From: Falsiroseomonas ponticola
GTDB lineage: Bacteria > Pseudomonadota > Alphaproteobacteria > Acetobacterales > Acetobacteraceae
NCBI RefSeq assembly: GCF_016805305.1
Contig: NZ_JAERQN010000020.1
Span: 1 to 52,511, forward strand
Direction: 5' to 3'
Length of the DNA stretch: 52,511 nucleotides
A model generated the notes under the pieces. That model had not been told where the DNA came from and ran no database searches. It worked only from the letters and a program-made list of their open reading frames with translations. A program made the translations under genes and the position numbers. Positions within the stretch are counted from its first letter, which is position 1, and each line of letters starts with the position of its first letter. This document shows positions 1 to 8,172 of the stretch, piece after piece.

Positions 1-46
1 GGATACGCCGCATCTGGGCAGGGGTGAGCAGGAACGGGACGGACAT
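1..46 (-). CDS. IS5-family transposase, N-terminal fragment (cut by the window edge)
   Basis: Fifteen codons are visible, beginning MSVPFLLTPAQMRRI. The PFLLTPAQM opening is characteristic of the first ORF or full transposase of IS5-family elements in Acetobacteraceae and Methylobacterium relatives. A strong ribosome binding site, GGAGGTG, lies about 6 bases before the ATG. The DDE catalytic domain is not in view, so whether the element is intact cannot be judged. Confidence 0.65.
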   Translation of the reverse strand, partial: MSVPFLLTPAQMRRI

Positions 47-117
47 GGCGACACCTCCGCCCCGTTCAGAATCACGCCAGGCCGCGTCGGCGCAAGCTGA
101 TTAATGGGTCCTGAGCC
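1..117 (-). mobile_element. End of an IS5-family insertion sequence (partial)
   Basis: The left edge holds the first codons of an IS5-type transposase on the minus strand and the short non-coding end of the element. Read on the minus strand, the outer end appears to begin GGCTCAGGACCC (complement of 106-117), which looks like a terminal inverted repeat of this kind of element. This boundary is inferred because the other end lies outside the window. The putative end touches the stop codon of the neighbouring glutathione S-transferase gene. CTAG at 117-120 or TA at 118-119 could be the duplicated target. Confidence 0.6.
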
Positions 118-785
118 TAGAAATCGAGGTCCGCGTAATGCGGCGGCGGCGTCACGCCGCTGACCCGGTCCGCCAGCAGGTTGCGGAAGGACGGGCGGGA
201 CTTGATGCGCGCATACCAGTCCTTGGCGCCGTCGGAGATCGTCCAGTCCAGGTCCCCGATATAGTCCAGCGTCGAAAGCTGCGCCGCCGCCGCCAGGTCG
301 GCCAGGCTCAGCGCCGGCCCCGCCAGCCAGGCCCGCGTCTCCGCCAGCCAGCCGATGTATTCGAGATGCGGCTTGAGGTTGGCATAGCCCGCGCGGATGG
401 AGGCCGCATCCGGATTGCCGCGGCCGAGCAGCCGCTTCATCTGCTTCTCGAACAGCAGGTTCCGGGTGACTTCCGCGTAGAATTTCTGGTCGAACCAGGC
501 GACCAGGCGCCGCACCTCCGCCCGTTCCGCCAGCGTGCGGCCCAGCAGCGGCATGTCCGGATAGGCTTCGTCGAGATATTCGCAGATGGCGTTGGAATCG
601 ACGATGGAGAGGCCGTTCGCCTCCTGCAGCACGGGCACCGTGCAGGCGGGGTTCACGGCCAGGAACTCATCCCGCCTCTCCCACACCTTCTCCACCCGCA
701 GGTCGAAGGGAATCCGCTTCTCGGCCAGGGCCAGCCGGACCTTGCGGGAGAAGGGCGAAAGGGGAAGGTGGTAGAGGATCCGCAT
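117..785 (-). CDS. Glutathione S-transferase family protein
   Basis: A 222-residue soluble protein with the two-domain glutathione S-transferase layout. An N-terminal thioredoxin-like half begins MRILYHLPLSPFSRKVRLAL, with the Ser-Pro-Phe-Ser segment where the glutathione-activating residue sits, and includes the VPVL turn and the DSNAICEYL segment that binds the gamma-glutamyl part of glutathione. An all-helical C-terminal half follows. The start was set at MRIL because the longer frame adds 20 residues unlike the family. It follows the xylanase-like gene on the same strand with a 72-base gap, so the two may be cotranscribed. The C terminus (HYADLDF) looks natural even though an insertion sequence appears to begin at the stop codon. 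The substrate is unknown. Confidence 0.87.
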   Translation of the reverse strand: MRILYHLPLSPFSRKVRLALAEKRIPFDLRVEKVWERRDEFLAVNPACTVPVLQEANGLSIVDSNAICEYLDEAYPDMPLLGRTLAERAEVRRLVAWFDQKFYAEVTRNLLFEKQMKRLLGRGNPDAASIRAGYANLKPHLEYIGWLAETRAWLAGPALSLADLAAAAQLSTLDYIGDLDWTISDGAKDWYARIKSRPSFRNLLADRVSGVTPPPHYADLDF

Positions 786-857
786 GCAGGCTGAGGCTTC
801 GCTGGGAGTGAACCGCCGTATCGCATGCGGGGCGCGGCAGGCCAACAGGCCGCGTCA

Positions 858-1970
858 TCACGCCCGGTTCGGGGCGCCGTCGAAGGCGATGGCGATGGCA
901 TGCCACATCGGCTTGCGGCGCATCGCATCATCCAGGGGCAGCGGCCGCGCCCGCGCGCCGTCGCGCCGGCGGTGTTCCGGCAGGCGCCCGGCATGCACCC
1001 AGCTGTGGCGGTCGGACAGGCCCCAGGTGACCACGGCGCGCACCGCGGGCTGCGCCAGCGTCGCTTCCAGGAAGCGGCGCACCAGGTCGGCGCTGGCGGC
1101 ATCCCGCGCCGCGGTATCGGCCGGCAGGGCACGGTCGTTCACGTCGAGTTCCGTCACCTCGATCGTCAGCCCGAGTTCGGCGACATCGGACAGGAAATCC
1201 TGCCATTCATCGGCGGCGAAGGGCTGCCCGGCCTGGAGATGCGCCTGCACCCCCAGCACATCCACCGGCGCGCCGGCCCGCTTCAGCCCGCGCAGCAGGC
1301 CGAGCACGCCCATGCGCTTGCGCCGCGCGGCCACCGTCGCGTGTTCGCAGCCGAAATCGTTGTAGGCGAGCCGCGCGGCCGGGTCCGCGGCGCGGGCGGC
1401 GCGGAAGGCGGCGGGGATGTAGTCCGGGCCCAGCACCTCCAGCATCCGCGTGCGGCGCAGCCAGTCCACGCGCCCATCCTCCGCGCGCACCGCCTCGTTC
1501 ACCACGTCCCAGGTGCCGATGCGGCCGCGCCAGCGGCCGACCGTCGCCTCGATATGGTCCTGCATGGCATTGGCCAGGCCCCGCGCCTCCAGCCGCGCCA
1601 TCCAGGGCGGGTCGCTTTCGTGCCAGACCAGCGTATGGCCGCGCATGCCCATGCGGTTGACGCGGGCGAATTCCATGAGGCGGTCCGGCAGGCGGAAGCG
1701 GCGGTCGCCGCGGCTCGGCTCCACCTGGTCCCACTTCATCTCGTATTCCGCGACCAGCAGCCCGCATTCCGCGCGGATGGCGGCCGCGGCGTCGGGCTCC
1801 GCCAGCTGTCCCGTCGTGACGGCGGTGCCGAAGGCCAGGCCCTTGGCCGCGGCCCGCGCATGCAGGCCCGGCCCTGCCGCCGCCTGCGGGATGGGCGGCG
1901 GCACCTGCGCCCTGGCACACCCCGCGCCGAGCAACGCGGGGGATGCCAGCAGCCACCGGCGGCCGATCAC
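858..1970 (-). CDS. Glycoside hydrolase family 10 endo-1,4-beta-xylanase-like lipoprotein
   Basis: A 370-residue protein with a GH10 barrel, expected to hydrolyse internal beta-1,4 bonds of xylan. The conserved KWDQVEPSRG and GHTLVWH segments are present. The acid/base Glu159 lies in WDVVNEAV and the nucleophile Glu274 in VTELD. The N terminus carries two arginines (GRRW), a hydrophobic stretch and a lipobox-like LLGAGC ending at Cys18, so it is probably exported and lipid-anchored, perhaps by the Tat route. I chose the GTG at 1968-1970, which overlaps the gltB stop as GTGA; the longer reading frame runs back into gltB. Coupling to glutamate synthase is unusual and the biological link is unknown. 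Confidence 0.87.
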   Translation of the reverse strand: MIGRRWLLASPALLGAGCARAQVPPPIPQAAAGPGLHARAAAKGLAFGTAVTTGQLAEPDAAAAIRAECGLLVAEYEMKWDQVEPSRGDRRFRLPDRLMEFARVNRMGMRGHTLVWHESDPPWMARLEARGLANAMQDHIEATVGRWRGRIGTWDVVNEAVRAEDGRVDWLRRTRMLEVLGPDYIPAAFRAARAADPAARLAYNDFGCEHATVAARRKRMGVLGLLRGLKRAGAPVDVLGVQAHLQAGQPFAADEWQDFLSDVAELGLTIEVTELDVNDRALPADTAARDAASADLVRRFLEATLAQPAVRAVVTWGLSDRHSWVHAGRLPEHRRRDGARARPLPLDDAMRRKPMWHAIAIAFDGAPNRA

Positions 1971-4900
1971 TCCGCGGCGACGGCCGCGGCGTCGGTCATC
2001 GGCTTGGGCAGGTACTTCGCGTATTCCTTCGGCACGACGTGCCAGAAATGGCCGCGCTCCTCCGCCCAGGCATTCAGGATGCGGGCGGCGAAGGGGCTGC
2101 CCGTTTCCTTCACATGGCGCTGCACATGTTCGCGCAGCACCCCTTCCCAATGCGCGCTGCCGCCAAGGCGCTGCCACAGCAGCGTCTCCGGGTTCACGCG
2201 CTTCTCGAAGGTGCCGTCGGCGTCATAGAGGAAGGCCATGCCACCGGTGAAGCCCGCGCCGAAATTGTCGCCGACGGGCCCGAGGATGACGACGCAGCCG
2301 CCCGTCATGTATTCCGCGCCGTTGGCGCCGCAGCCTTCCACCACCGCCAGCGCGCCGGAATTGCGCACCGCGAAGCGTTCGCCCGCCTGCCCCGCCGCGA
2401 ACAGCGCGCCACCGGTCGCCCCGTAGAGCACGGTGTTGCCGATGATCGTGTTCTCCCGCCACACCAGCGTGGAGGACGGCGCCGGCCGCACCACGATGGT
2501 GCCGCCCGAGAGCCCCTTGCCGACATAGTCGTTGGCGTCGCCGAAGACTTCCAGCTTGAGGCCCCGCACCGCGAAGGCGCCGAGCGACTGGCCGGCGGAG
2601 CCGCGCAGCCGCACCGTGAGATGCCCGCGCTGCAGCCCCTCCATCCCGAACTTGCGCACGATCTTGGAGGAGATCTTCGTGCCGATGGCGCGATGCGTGT
2701 TCCGGATGTTGTAGGCCAGCTGCATCTTCTCGCCACGCTCGAACAGCGCCGCGGCGTCGCGGATCATGTCGGCGTCGAGCGTCTCCGGCACCTCGTTCCG
2801 CCCGTCCATGGTGCAGTAGGCGGCGTGCGCGCCGGCATCCGCCTTCACCAGCAGCGGGTTGAGGTCGAGGTCGTCGAGGTCGTCCGACCCGCGGCTCACC
2901 TGGCGCAGCAGGTCGGTGCGGCCGATCACGTCGGTCAGCTTGCGGAAGCCGAGGCCGGCCAGGATCTCCCGCACCTCCTCCGCCACGAAGCTGAAGAGGT
3001 TGATGACCTTCTCCGGCGTGCCGGTGAACTTCTGCCGCAGCGCGTCATCCTGCGTGCAGACGCCGACCGGGCAGGTGTTGGAATGGCACTGCCGCACCAT
3101 GATGCAGCCCATGGCGACGAGCGAGGCCGTGCCGATGCCGAATTCCTCGGCGCCCAGCATGGCCGCGATCACCACGTCCCGCCCCGTCTTGATGCCGCCA
3201 TCGGTGCGCAGCTTCACGCGGTGGCGCAGCCGGTTCAGCATCAGCACTTGGTGCGTCTCGCTGAGCCCCATCTCCCAGGGCAGGCCGGCATGCTTGATGG
3301 AGGAGACGGGGGAGGCGCCCGTGCCGCCGGAATGGCCGGAGACCAGGATCGCATCCGCCTTCGCCTTGGCGACGCCGGCCGCGATGGTGCCGATGCCGCT
3401 GCGCGCCACCAGCTTCACGCAGACCGTCGCTTCCGGGTTGATCTGCTTCAGGTCGTAGATGAGCTGCGCCAGGTCCTCGATCGAGTAGATGTCGTGGTGC
3501 GGCGGGGGCGAGATCAGCATCACGCCCGGCGTGGAATGCCGCAGCTTCGCGATCAGCTCCGTCACCTTGAAGCCGGGCAGCTGCCCGCCCTCGCCGGGCT
3601 TGGCGCCCTGCGCGACCTTGATCTCGATCTCCTTGCAGTTGTTCAGGTACTCGGCCGTGACGCCGAAGCGGCCCGAGGCGATCTGCTTGATGGCGGAGTT
3701 CGCGTTGTCGCCGTTGCGGCGCGGCCGCGCGCGCGCCGGATCCTCGCCACCCTCGCCGCTGTCGCTGCGCGCGCCGATGCGGTTCATGGCGATGGAGAGC
3801 GTCTCATGCGCCTCCGGGCTCAGCGCACCCAGCGAGATGCCGGGCGCCACCAGGCGCTTGCGGATCTCCGTGATGCTCTCGACCTCCTCCAGCGAGACGG
3901 GCGTGCGCCCATCCGCGCGGAAATCGAGCAGGTCCCGCAGCGCCACGGGCGGCAGCTTGCGCACGCCTTCGGAGTAGCGCTTGAAGGTCTGGTAGCTGTC
4001 CGTCTCCACCGCCTTCTGCAGCGTGTGGATCAAGCTGCCGTCGAAGGCGTGGTTCTCGCCGCGCTTGCGCAGCTTGTAGAGGCCACCCACCGGCAGCGTC
4101 ACCGCATCCGCATCCCAAGCCTTGGCATGCAGTTCCAGCACGCGGCGCGCGATGCCGGACAGGCCGATGCCGGAGATGCGGCTGGCGACGCCGGGGAAGA
4201 ACTCCGCCACCAGCGCACGGGAGAGGCCGATGGCCTCGAAGTTCATGCCGCCGCGGTAGCTGCTGATGACGGAGATGCCCATCTTGGACATCACCTTCAG
4301 CAGCCCCTTGTCCACCGCCTTCTTGTAGCGGGCGACGCAATCCTTCAGCGACAGGCCGCCGAACAGCCCGCGGCGGTGCCGGTCCGCGATGCTCTCCTGC
4401 GCCAGGTAGGCATTCACCGTCGTCGCCCCCGCGCCGATCAGCACGGCGATGTAGTGGACGTCGATGGATTCCGCGCAGCGCACATTGAGCGAGGTGAAGG
4501 TGCGCAGCGAATGGCGCACGAGATGCGTGTGCACGCCACCGACCGCCAGGATCATCGGGATGGCCGCGCGCTCCGGCCCCTGCGCCTCATCGGTCAGGAT
4601 GACATGCGCGCAGCCGCTGCGGACACCTTCCTCCGCCTCGCGCCGGATGCGCTCGATCGCGCGGCGCAGCCCCTGCTCCCCTTCGGAAACCGGGAAGGTC
4701 GCGTCCACCGTGCAGGCGGTGGCGCCCATATAGGCGCGCATCGCGGCGAATTCCGCGTTGGACAGCACGGGGCTGTCCAGCATCAGCATGTCGCACTGCG
4801 TCGGGTCCTCGTCGAGGATGTTCCCGAGATTGCCGAGCCGCGTCTTCAGCGACATCACCCGCGTCTCGCGCAGGCTGTCGATCGGCGGGTTCGTCACCTG

Positions 4901-6508
4901 GCTGAAGGACTGCCGGAAATAGTGGTGCAGGCCGCGATACTGGCCCGACAGCACGGCGATGGGCGTGTCGTCGCCCATGCTGCCCACGGCCTCGCTCGCC
5001 TCCTCCACCATCGGGTGCAGGATCGTCTCCAGCTCCTCCAGCGTGTAGCCGACGGCCAGCTGGCGGCGGCGCAGCGCCTCCCCGCTCCATGCCGCCTGCT
5101 CATCCGCGCCGGCCTTGACGATGCCGTCGATGCGCGTGGTGCGGCGCGTCCAGTCGCCGAAGGGCTTGCGGCTGGAAAGCTGGTCCTTCAGCTCCGTGTC
5201 GCCATAGAAGCGGCCGGTCGAGAGATCGACGGCGATGCACTGCCCGGGCCCGACGCGGCCCTTGGCGATGATGCGGTCCTCCGCGATCTTCACCATGCCG
5301 GTCTCGGAACCGGTGACCAGCATGTTGTCGGTGGTGATGGTGTAGCGCATCGGGCGCAGGCCGTTGCGGTCCAGCCCGCCGATCGCCCACTTGCCATCCG
5401 TCGCCGCGATCGCCGCCGGGCCGTCCCAGGGCTCCATCACCGCGTTGCAGTAGAGGAAGAATTCCCGGTGTGCCTCGGGCATCGTCGCGTTGTTGCCGAG
5501 GCTTTCGGGGATCAGCATGGCCTTGGCCATGGGCGCGTCGCGGCCGCCACGGACCAGCAGCTCGAACACGTTGTCGAGCGTCGCGGTGTCGGAGCCACCG
5601 GCCTGCACCACCGGCTTGATGTCCTCCATCCAGGCATCGAGCAGCGGATGCGCGAGCCGCGTCTCGTGGCTCTTCATCCAGTTGATGTTGCCGTGGACGG
5701 TGTTGATCTCACCATTATGGGCCAGCGTGCGAAAGGGCTGGGCCAGGCGCCAGGTCGGGAAGGTGTTGGTGGAGTAGCGCTGGTGGTAGATGGCGAAGCG
5801 CGACACGAAGCGCGCATCGTTCAGGTCCGGGTAGAAATCCGTCAGGTTCTCCGCCAGGAACATGCCCTTGTAGATGATCGAGCGGCAGGAGAGCGAGCAG
5901 AGGTAGAGCTCCGGGATCTGCGCCGCGATGGCCTGCTTCTCGATCCGCCGGCGGATGACGTAGAGGTCGCGCTCATAGGTGTCGTCATCGACGCCGCGGG
6001 GGTTCCAGACCAGGATCTGCTCGATCTCGGGGCGCGTCGCATTGGCCTTCTCGCCGATGCAGGCGACGTCGATCGGGACCTGGCGCCAGGAATAGATGTT
6101 GTAGCCGGCGTTGAGGATCTCGGTCTCGACGATCTGGCGGCAGCGTTCCTGCGCGCCGAGGTCGGTCTTCGGCAGGAACACCATGCCGACCGCGATGCGG
6201 CCCGGGCGCACGGCATCGCCGCCGCGCTGCACGACTTCCGCGAAGAAGTCCTGGGGGATCTCGATATGGATGCCGGCGCCGTCGCCGGTCTTGCCATCGG
6301 CGTCCACCGCGCCGCGGTGCCACACCGCCTTCAGCGCATCGATGCCGGCCTGCACCACATCGCGCCGCGCGCGGCCATCCAACGCCGCAACGAGCCCGAC
6401 GCCGCAGGCGTCATGCTCGGTCAGGTCGATATGCGCGTCCTGCAGGGTCTTCAGGTTCTCGACATAGCCTTCGGCGAACTGCGCGCCGGTCTCGAAGCCG
6501 TTGTCCAT
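1967..6508 (-). CDS. gltB: Glutamate synthase (NADPH) large subunit
   Basis: This 1513-residue subunit converts glutamine plus 2-oxoglutarate to two glutamates with electrons delivered by GltD. After a propeptide of about 34 residues the catalytic N-terminal cysteine of the class II amidotransferase domain appears in HDACGVG (Cys35). The central and FMN-binding synthase domains follow, with SGHSGGTGASP and a 3Fe-4S cysteine cluster in CIMVRQCHSNTCPVGVC. The C-terminal beta-helix domain has the repeated Gly pattern (GDANDYVGKGLSGG). Length is typical for the family. The ATG lies 5 bases after the gltD stop, with GGAG about 11 bases upstream. The 138 extra residues of the longer frame are gltD read out of frame. 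Confidence 0.97.
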   Translation of the reverse strand: MDNGFETGAQFAEGYVENLKTLQDAHIDLTEHDACGVGLVAALDGRARRDVVQAGIDALKAVWHRGAVDADGKTGDGAGIHIEIPQDFFAEVVQRGGDAVRPGRIAVGMVFLPKTDLGAQERCRQIVETEILNAGYNIYSWRQVPIDVACIGEKANATRPEIEQILVWNPRGVDDDTYERDLYVIRRRIEKQAIAAQIPELYLCSLSCRSIIYKGMFLAENLTDFYPDLNDARFVSRFAIYHQRYSTNTFPTWRLAQPFRTLAHNGEINTVHGNINWMKSHETRLAHPLLDAWMEDIKPVVQAGGSDTATLDNVFELLVRGGRDAPMAKAMLIPESLGNNATMPEAHREFFLYCNAVMEPWDGPAAIAATDGKWAIGGLDRNGLRPMRYTITTDNMLVTGSETGMVKIAEDRIIAKGRVGPGQCIAVDLSTGRFYGDTELKDQLSSRKPFGDWTRRTTRIDGIVKAGADEQAAWSGEALRRRQLAVGYTLEELETILHPMVEEASEAVGSMGDDTPIAVLSGQYRGLHHYFRQSFSQVTNPPIDSLRETRVMSLKTRLGNLGNILDEDPTQCDMLMLDSPVLSNAEFAAMRAYMGATACTVDATFPVSEGEQGLRRAIERIRREAEEGVRSGCAHVILTDEAQGPERAAIPMILAVGGVHTHLVRHSLRTFTSLNVRCAESIDVHYIAVLIGAGATTVNAYLAQESIADRHRRGLFGGLSLKDCVARYKKAVDKGLLKVMSKMGISVISSYRGGMNFEAIGLSRALVAEFFPGVASRISGIGLSGIARRVLELHAKAWDADAVTLPVGGLYKLRKRGENHAFDGSLIHTLQKAVETDSYQTFKRYSEGVRKLPPVALRDLLDFRADGRTPVSLEEVESITEIRKRLVAPGISLGALSPEAHETLSIAMNRIGARSDSGEGGEDPARARPRRNGDNANSAIKQIASGRFGVTAEYLNNCKEIEIKVAQGAKPGEGGQLPGFKVTELIAKLRHSTPGVMLISPPPHHDIYSIEDLAQLIYDLKQINPEATVCVKLVARSGIGTIAAGVAKAKADAILVSGHSGGTGASPVSSIKHAGLPWEMGLSETHQVLMLNRLRHRVKLRTDGGIKTGRDVVIAAMLGAEEFGIGTASLVAMGCIMVRQCHSNTCPVGVCTQDDALRQKFTGTPEKVINLFSFVAEEVREILAGLGFRKLTDVIGRTDLLRQVSRGSDDLDDLDLNPLLVKADAGAHAAYCTMDGRNEVPETLDADMIRDAAALFERGEKMQLAYNIRNTHRAIGTKISSKIVRKFGMEGLQRGHLTVRLRGSAGQSLGAFAVRGLKLEVFGDANDYVGKGLSGGTIVVRPAPSSTLVWRENTIIGNTVLYGATGGALFAAGQAGERFAVRNSGALAVVEGCGANGAEYMTGGCVVILGPVGDNFGAGFTGGMAFLYDADGTFEKRVNPETLLWQRLGGSAHWEGVLREHVQRHVKETGSPFAARILNAWAEERGHFWHVVPKEYAKYLPKPMTDAAAVAAE

Positions 6509-6513
6509 CGAAG

Positions 6514-7953
6514 TCACTCCGCCGCCACGGCGAGCGCCGCGGTCTTCTGCTGGATGTAGCCGTGCATCTGTTCCGCCGCGTCGCGCCCGTCGCGGATCGC
6601 CCAGACGACGAGGCTGGCGCCGCGCACGATGTCGCCGGCCGCGAAGACGCCCGGCAGGTCCGTCATCATCGTGCGGTGGTTCACCTTCAGCGTGCCCCAG
6701 CGCGTCACCGGCAGGGCGGGCTCCTCGAAGGCCTTGGGCAGGTCCTCGGGGTCGAAGCCCAGCGCCATGATCACGAGGTCCGCCGGCAGGGTGAAGCTGC
6801 TGCCCGCGATCGGCTCCACCTGCTGGCGGCCGGAGGCATCGGGCAGGCCGAGATGCATGCGATGCGCGCGCACCGCATTGACCTTTCCATCGCCCAGGAA
6901 GGCTTCCGGCGCGCCGAGCCATTCGAAGCTGACGCCCTCTTCCTCCGCGTGGTGCACTTCGCGCATCGAGCCCGGCATGTTCGCCTTGTCGCGGCGATAG
7001 AGGCAGGTGACGGAGGTCGCACCCTGGCGCACCGCGGTGCGCACGCAGTCCATGGCCGTGTCGCCGCCGCCGATGACGACGACGCGCTTGCCCGCCGCGT
7101 TCAGCGCGCCCGATTCCATGGCGGGCACGGTCTCGCCCAGGCCCACGCGGTTCGACGCCGTCAGGTAGTCGAGCGCGGGGACGATGCCGTCCAGCCCGAT
7201 GCCGGGTGCGGCCATGTCGCGCGCCTTGTAGACGCCGGTCGCGACCAGCACCGCGTCATGCTTCTCCCGCAGCTCGGCCAGCGTGATGTCGCGGCCGACG
7301 GCGACGTTCAGATGGAAGTGGATCCCGCCTTCCTCGAACTGCTTCCAGCGGCGCAGCACCACCTCCTTCTCCAGCTTGAAGTTGGGGATGCCGTAGATCA
7401 TCAGGCCGCCGACGCGGTCGTAGCGGTCATAGACATGCACCTGGTAGCCGCGCATGCGCAGCCGCTCCGCCGCCGCCAGGCCGCCCGGGCCGGCGCCGAT
7501 GATGCCGACGCTCTGCGCCAGCTCCCGCCGCGGCTTCGGCGCCTTGACCCAGCCATTCTCCCAGGCGGTGTCGGTGATGTACTTCTCCACCGACCCGATG
7601 GTGACGCTGCCGAAATCCTTTTCGATGACGCAGTTGCCTTCGCAGAGGCGGTCCTGCGGGCAGATGCGGCCGCAGATCTCGGGGAAGGTGTTGGTGGCGG
7701 AGGCGACCTCATAGGCCTCCTCCAGCCGCCCTTCCGCGGTCAGCTTCAGCCAGTCCGGGATGTTGTTGTTCAGCGGGCAGTGGACGGAGCAGAAGGGCAC
7801 GCCGCACTGGCTGCAGCGGCTGGCCTGCGTCTTGGCGCCTTCCGGGTCGAAGGCCTTGTAGATCTCGTCGAAATCCTCGCGCCGCAGATCCGCCTTCCGC
7901 TTTTCCGGCAGGCGTTGGTCGAGGCGCACGAATTGCAGCATCCGGTCAGCCAT
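6514..7953 (-). CDS. gltD: Glutamate synthase small subunit (NADPH, FAD, 2x 4Fe-4S)
   Basis: A 479-residue cytosolic electron-input subunit of glutamate synthase. Near the N terminus two cysteine groups bind 4Fe-4S clusters: CSQCGVPFCSVHCP and CGRICPQDRLCEGNC. A FAD-binding GAGPGGLAAAERL motif, an NADPH-binding GGGDTAMDCVRTA motif and a C-terminal GVFAAGDIVRG flavin segment follow in order. The chosen start MADRML has AGGGAG about 10 bases upstream; MLQF four codons later is an alternative. gltD is the first gene of the unit gltD-gltB-xylanase(-GST) read right to left. Its promoter should lie in the 219-base spacer that holds several palindromes. Confidence 0.96.
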   Translation of the reverse strand: MADRMLQFVRLDQRLPEKRKADLRREDFDEIYKAFDPEGAKTQASRCSQCGVPFCSVHCPLNNNIPDWLKLTAEGRLEEAYEVASATNTFPEICGRICPQDRLCEGNCVIEKDFGSVTIGSVEKYITDTAWENGWVKAPKPRRELAQSVGIIGAGPGGLAAAERLRMRGYQVHVYDRYDRVGGLMIYGIPNFKLEKEVVLRRWKQFEEGGIHFHLNVAVGRDITLAELREKHDAVLVATGVYKARDMAAPGIGLDGIVPALDYLTASNRVGLGETVPAMESGALNAAGKRVVVIGGGDTAMDCVRTAVRQGATSVTCLYRRDKANMPGSMREVHHAEEEGVSFEWLGAPEAFLGDGKVNAVRAHRMHLGLPDASGRQQVEPIAGSSFTLPADLVIMALGFDPEDLPKAFEEPALPVTRWGTLKVNHRTMMTDLPGVFAAGDIVRGASLVVWAIRDGRDAAEQMHGYIQQKTAALAVAAE

Positions 7954-8062
7954 GGCGGCGACGCTCCCTAGGGGCAAGACGAGGCACGCGCCCCCTGTCA
8001 TCCCCCCGGGGTTCGCGCCTGGCCCCTCTACAGCACCGAAAAGGGCGACGCGAGTCCGAAAT

Positions 8063-8087
8063 GCATTAATGCGACAGCATAGCTGTC
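8063..8087. promoter_or_regulatory. Twin palindromes in the gltD upstream spacer
   Basis: GCATTAATGC (8063-8072) is a perfect palindrome and is immediately followed by GACAGC-ATA-GCTGTC (8073-8087), a perfect 6-base inverted repeat. They sit in the only AT-rich patch of the spacer, about 110-135 bases upstream of the gltD start. The spacing and symmetry suit a dimeric regulator site, but I cannot name the regulator. On the plus strand the second palindrome is followed by a T-rich run (ATTATTTTT), so a terminator reading rightward is another option. Confidence 0.35.
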
Positions 8088-8097
8088 ATTATTTTTG

Positions 8098-8158
8098 CCA
8101 AACCGGTCCGGGGGCCCAACCACCCGGCCAAACCGGACCCTGATTAGGTCCGGTTTGG
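8098..8158. repeat. Three copies of CCAAACCGG(A/T)CC, two forming a 12-bp hairpin
   Basis: CCAAACCGGTCC at 8098-8109 and CCAAACCGGACC at 8128-8139 are direct copies. GGTCCGGTTTGG at 8147-8158 is the exact reverse complement of the second copy. The second and third copies form a perfect 12-bp stem with a 7-base loop. It lies just past the stop codon of the minus-strand NAD(P)-binding gene, so it may act as its terminator, but no U-run follows in that direction. Confidence 0.5.
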
Positions 8159-8172
8159 TCCCTCACCCCCGG

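Noticed and set aside
1943..6559. 1538-residue open frame on the plus strand opposite gltB
   Set aside because: It is the antisense shadow of gltB in GC-rich DNA; the translation is Arg/Ala/His-rich low-complexity sequence with no domain, while the minus strand encodes a full glutamate synthase.
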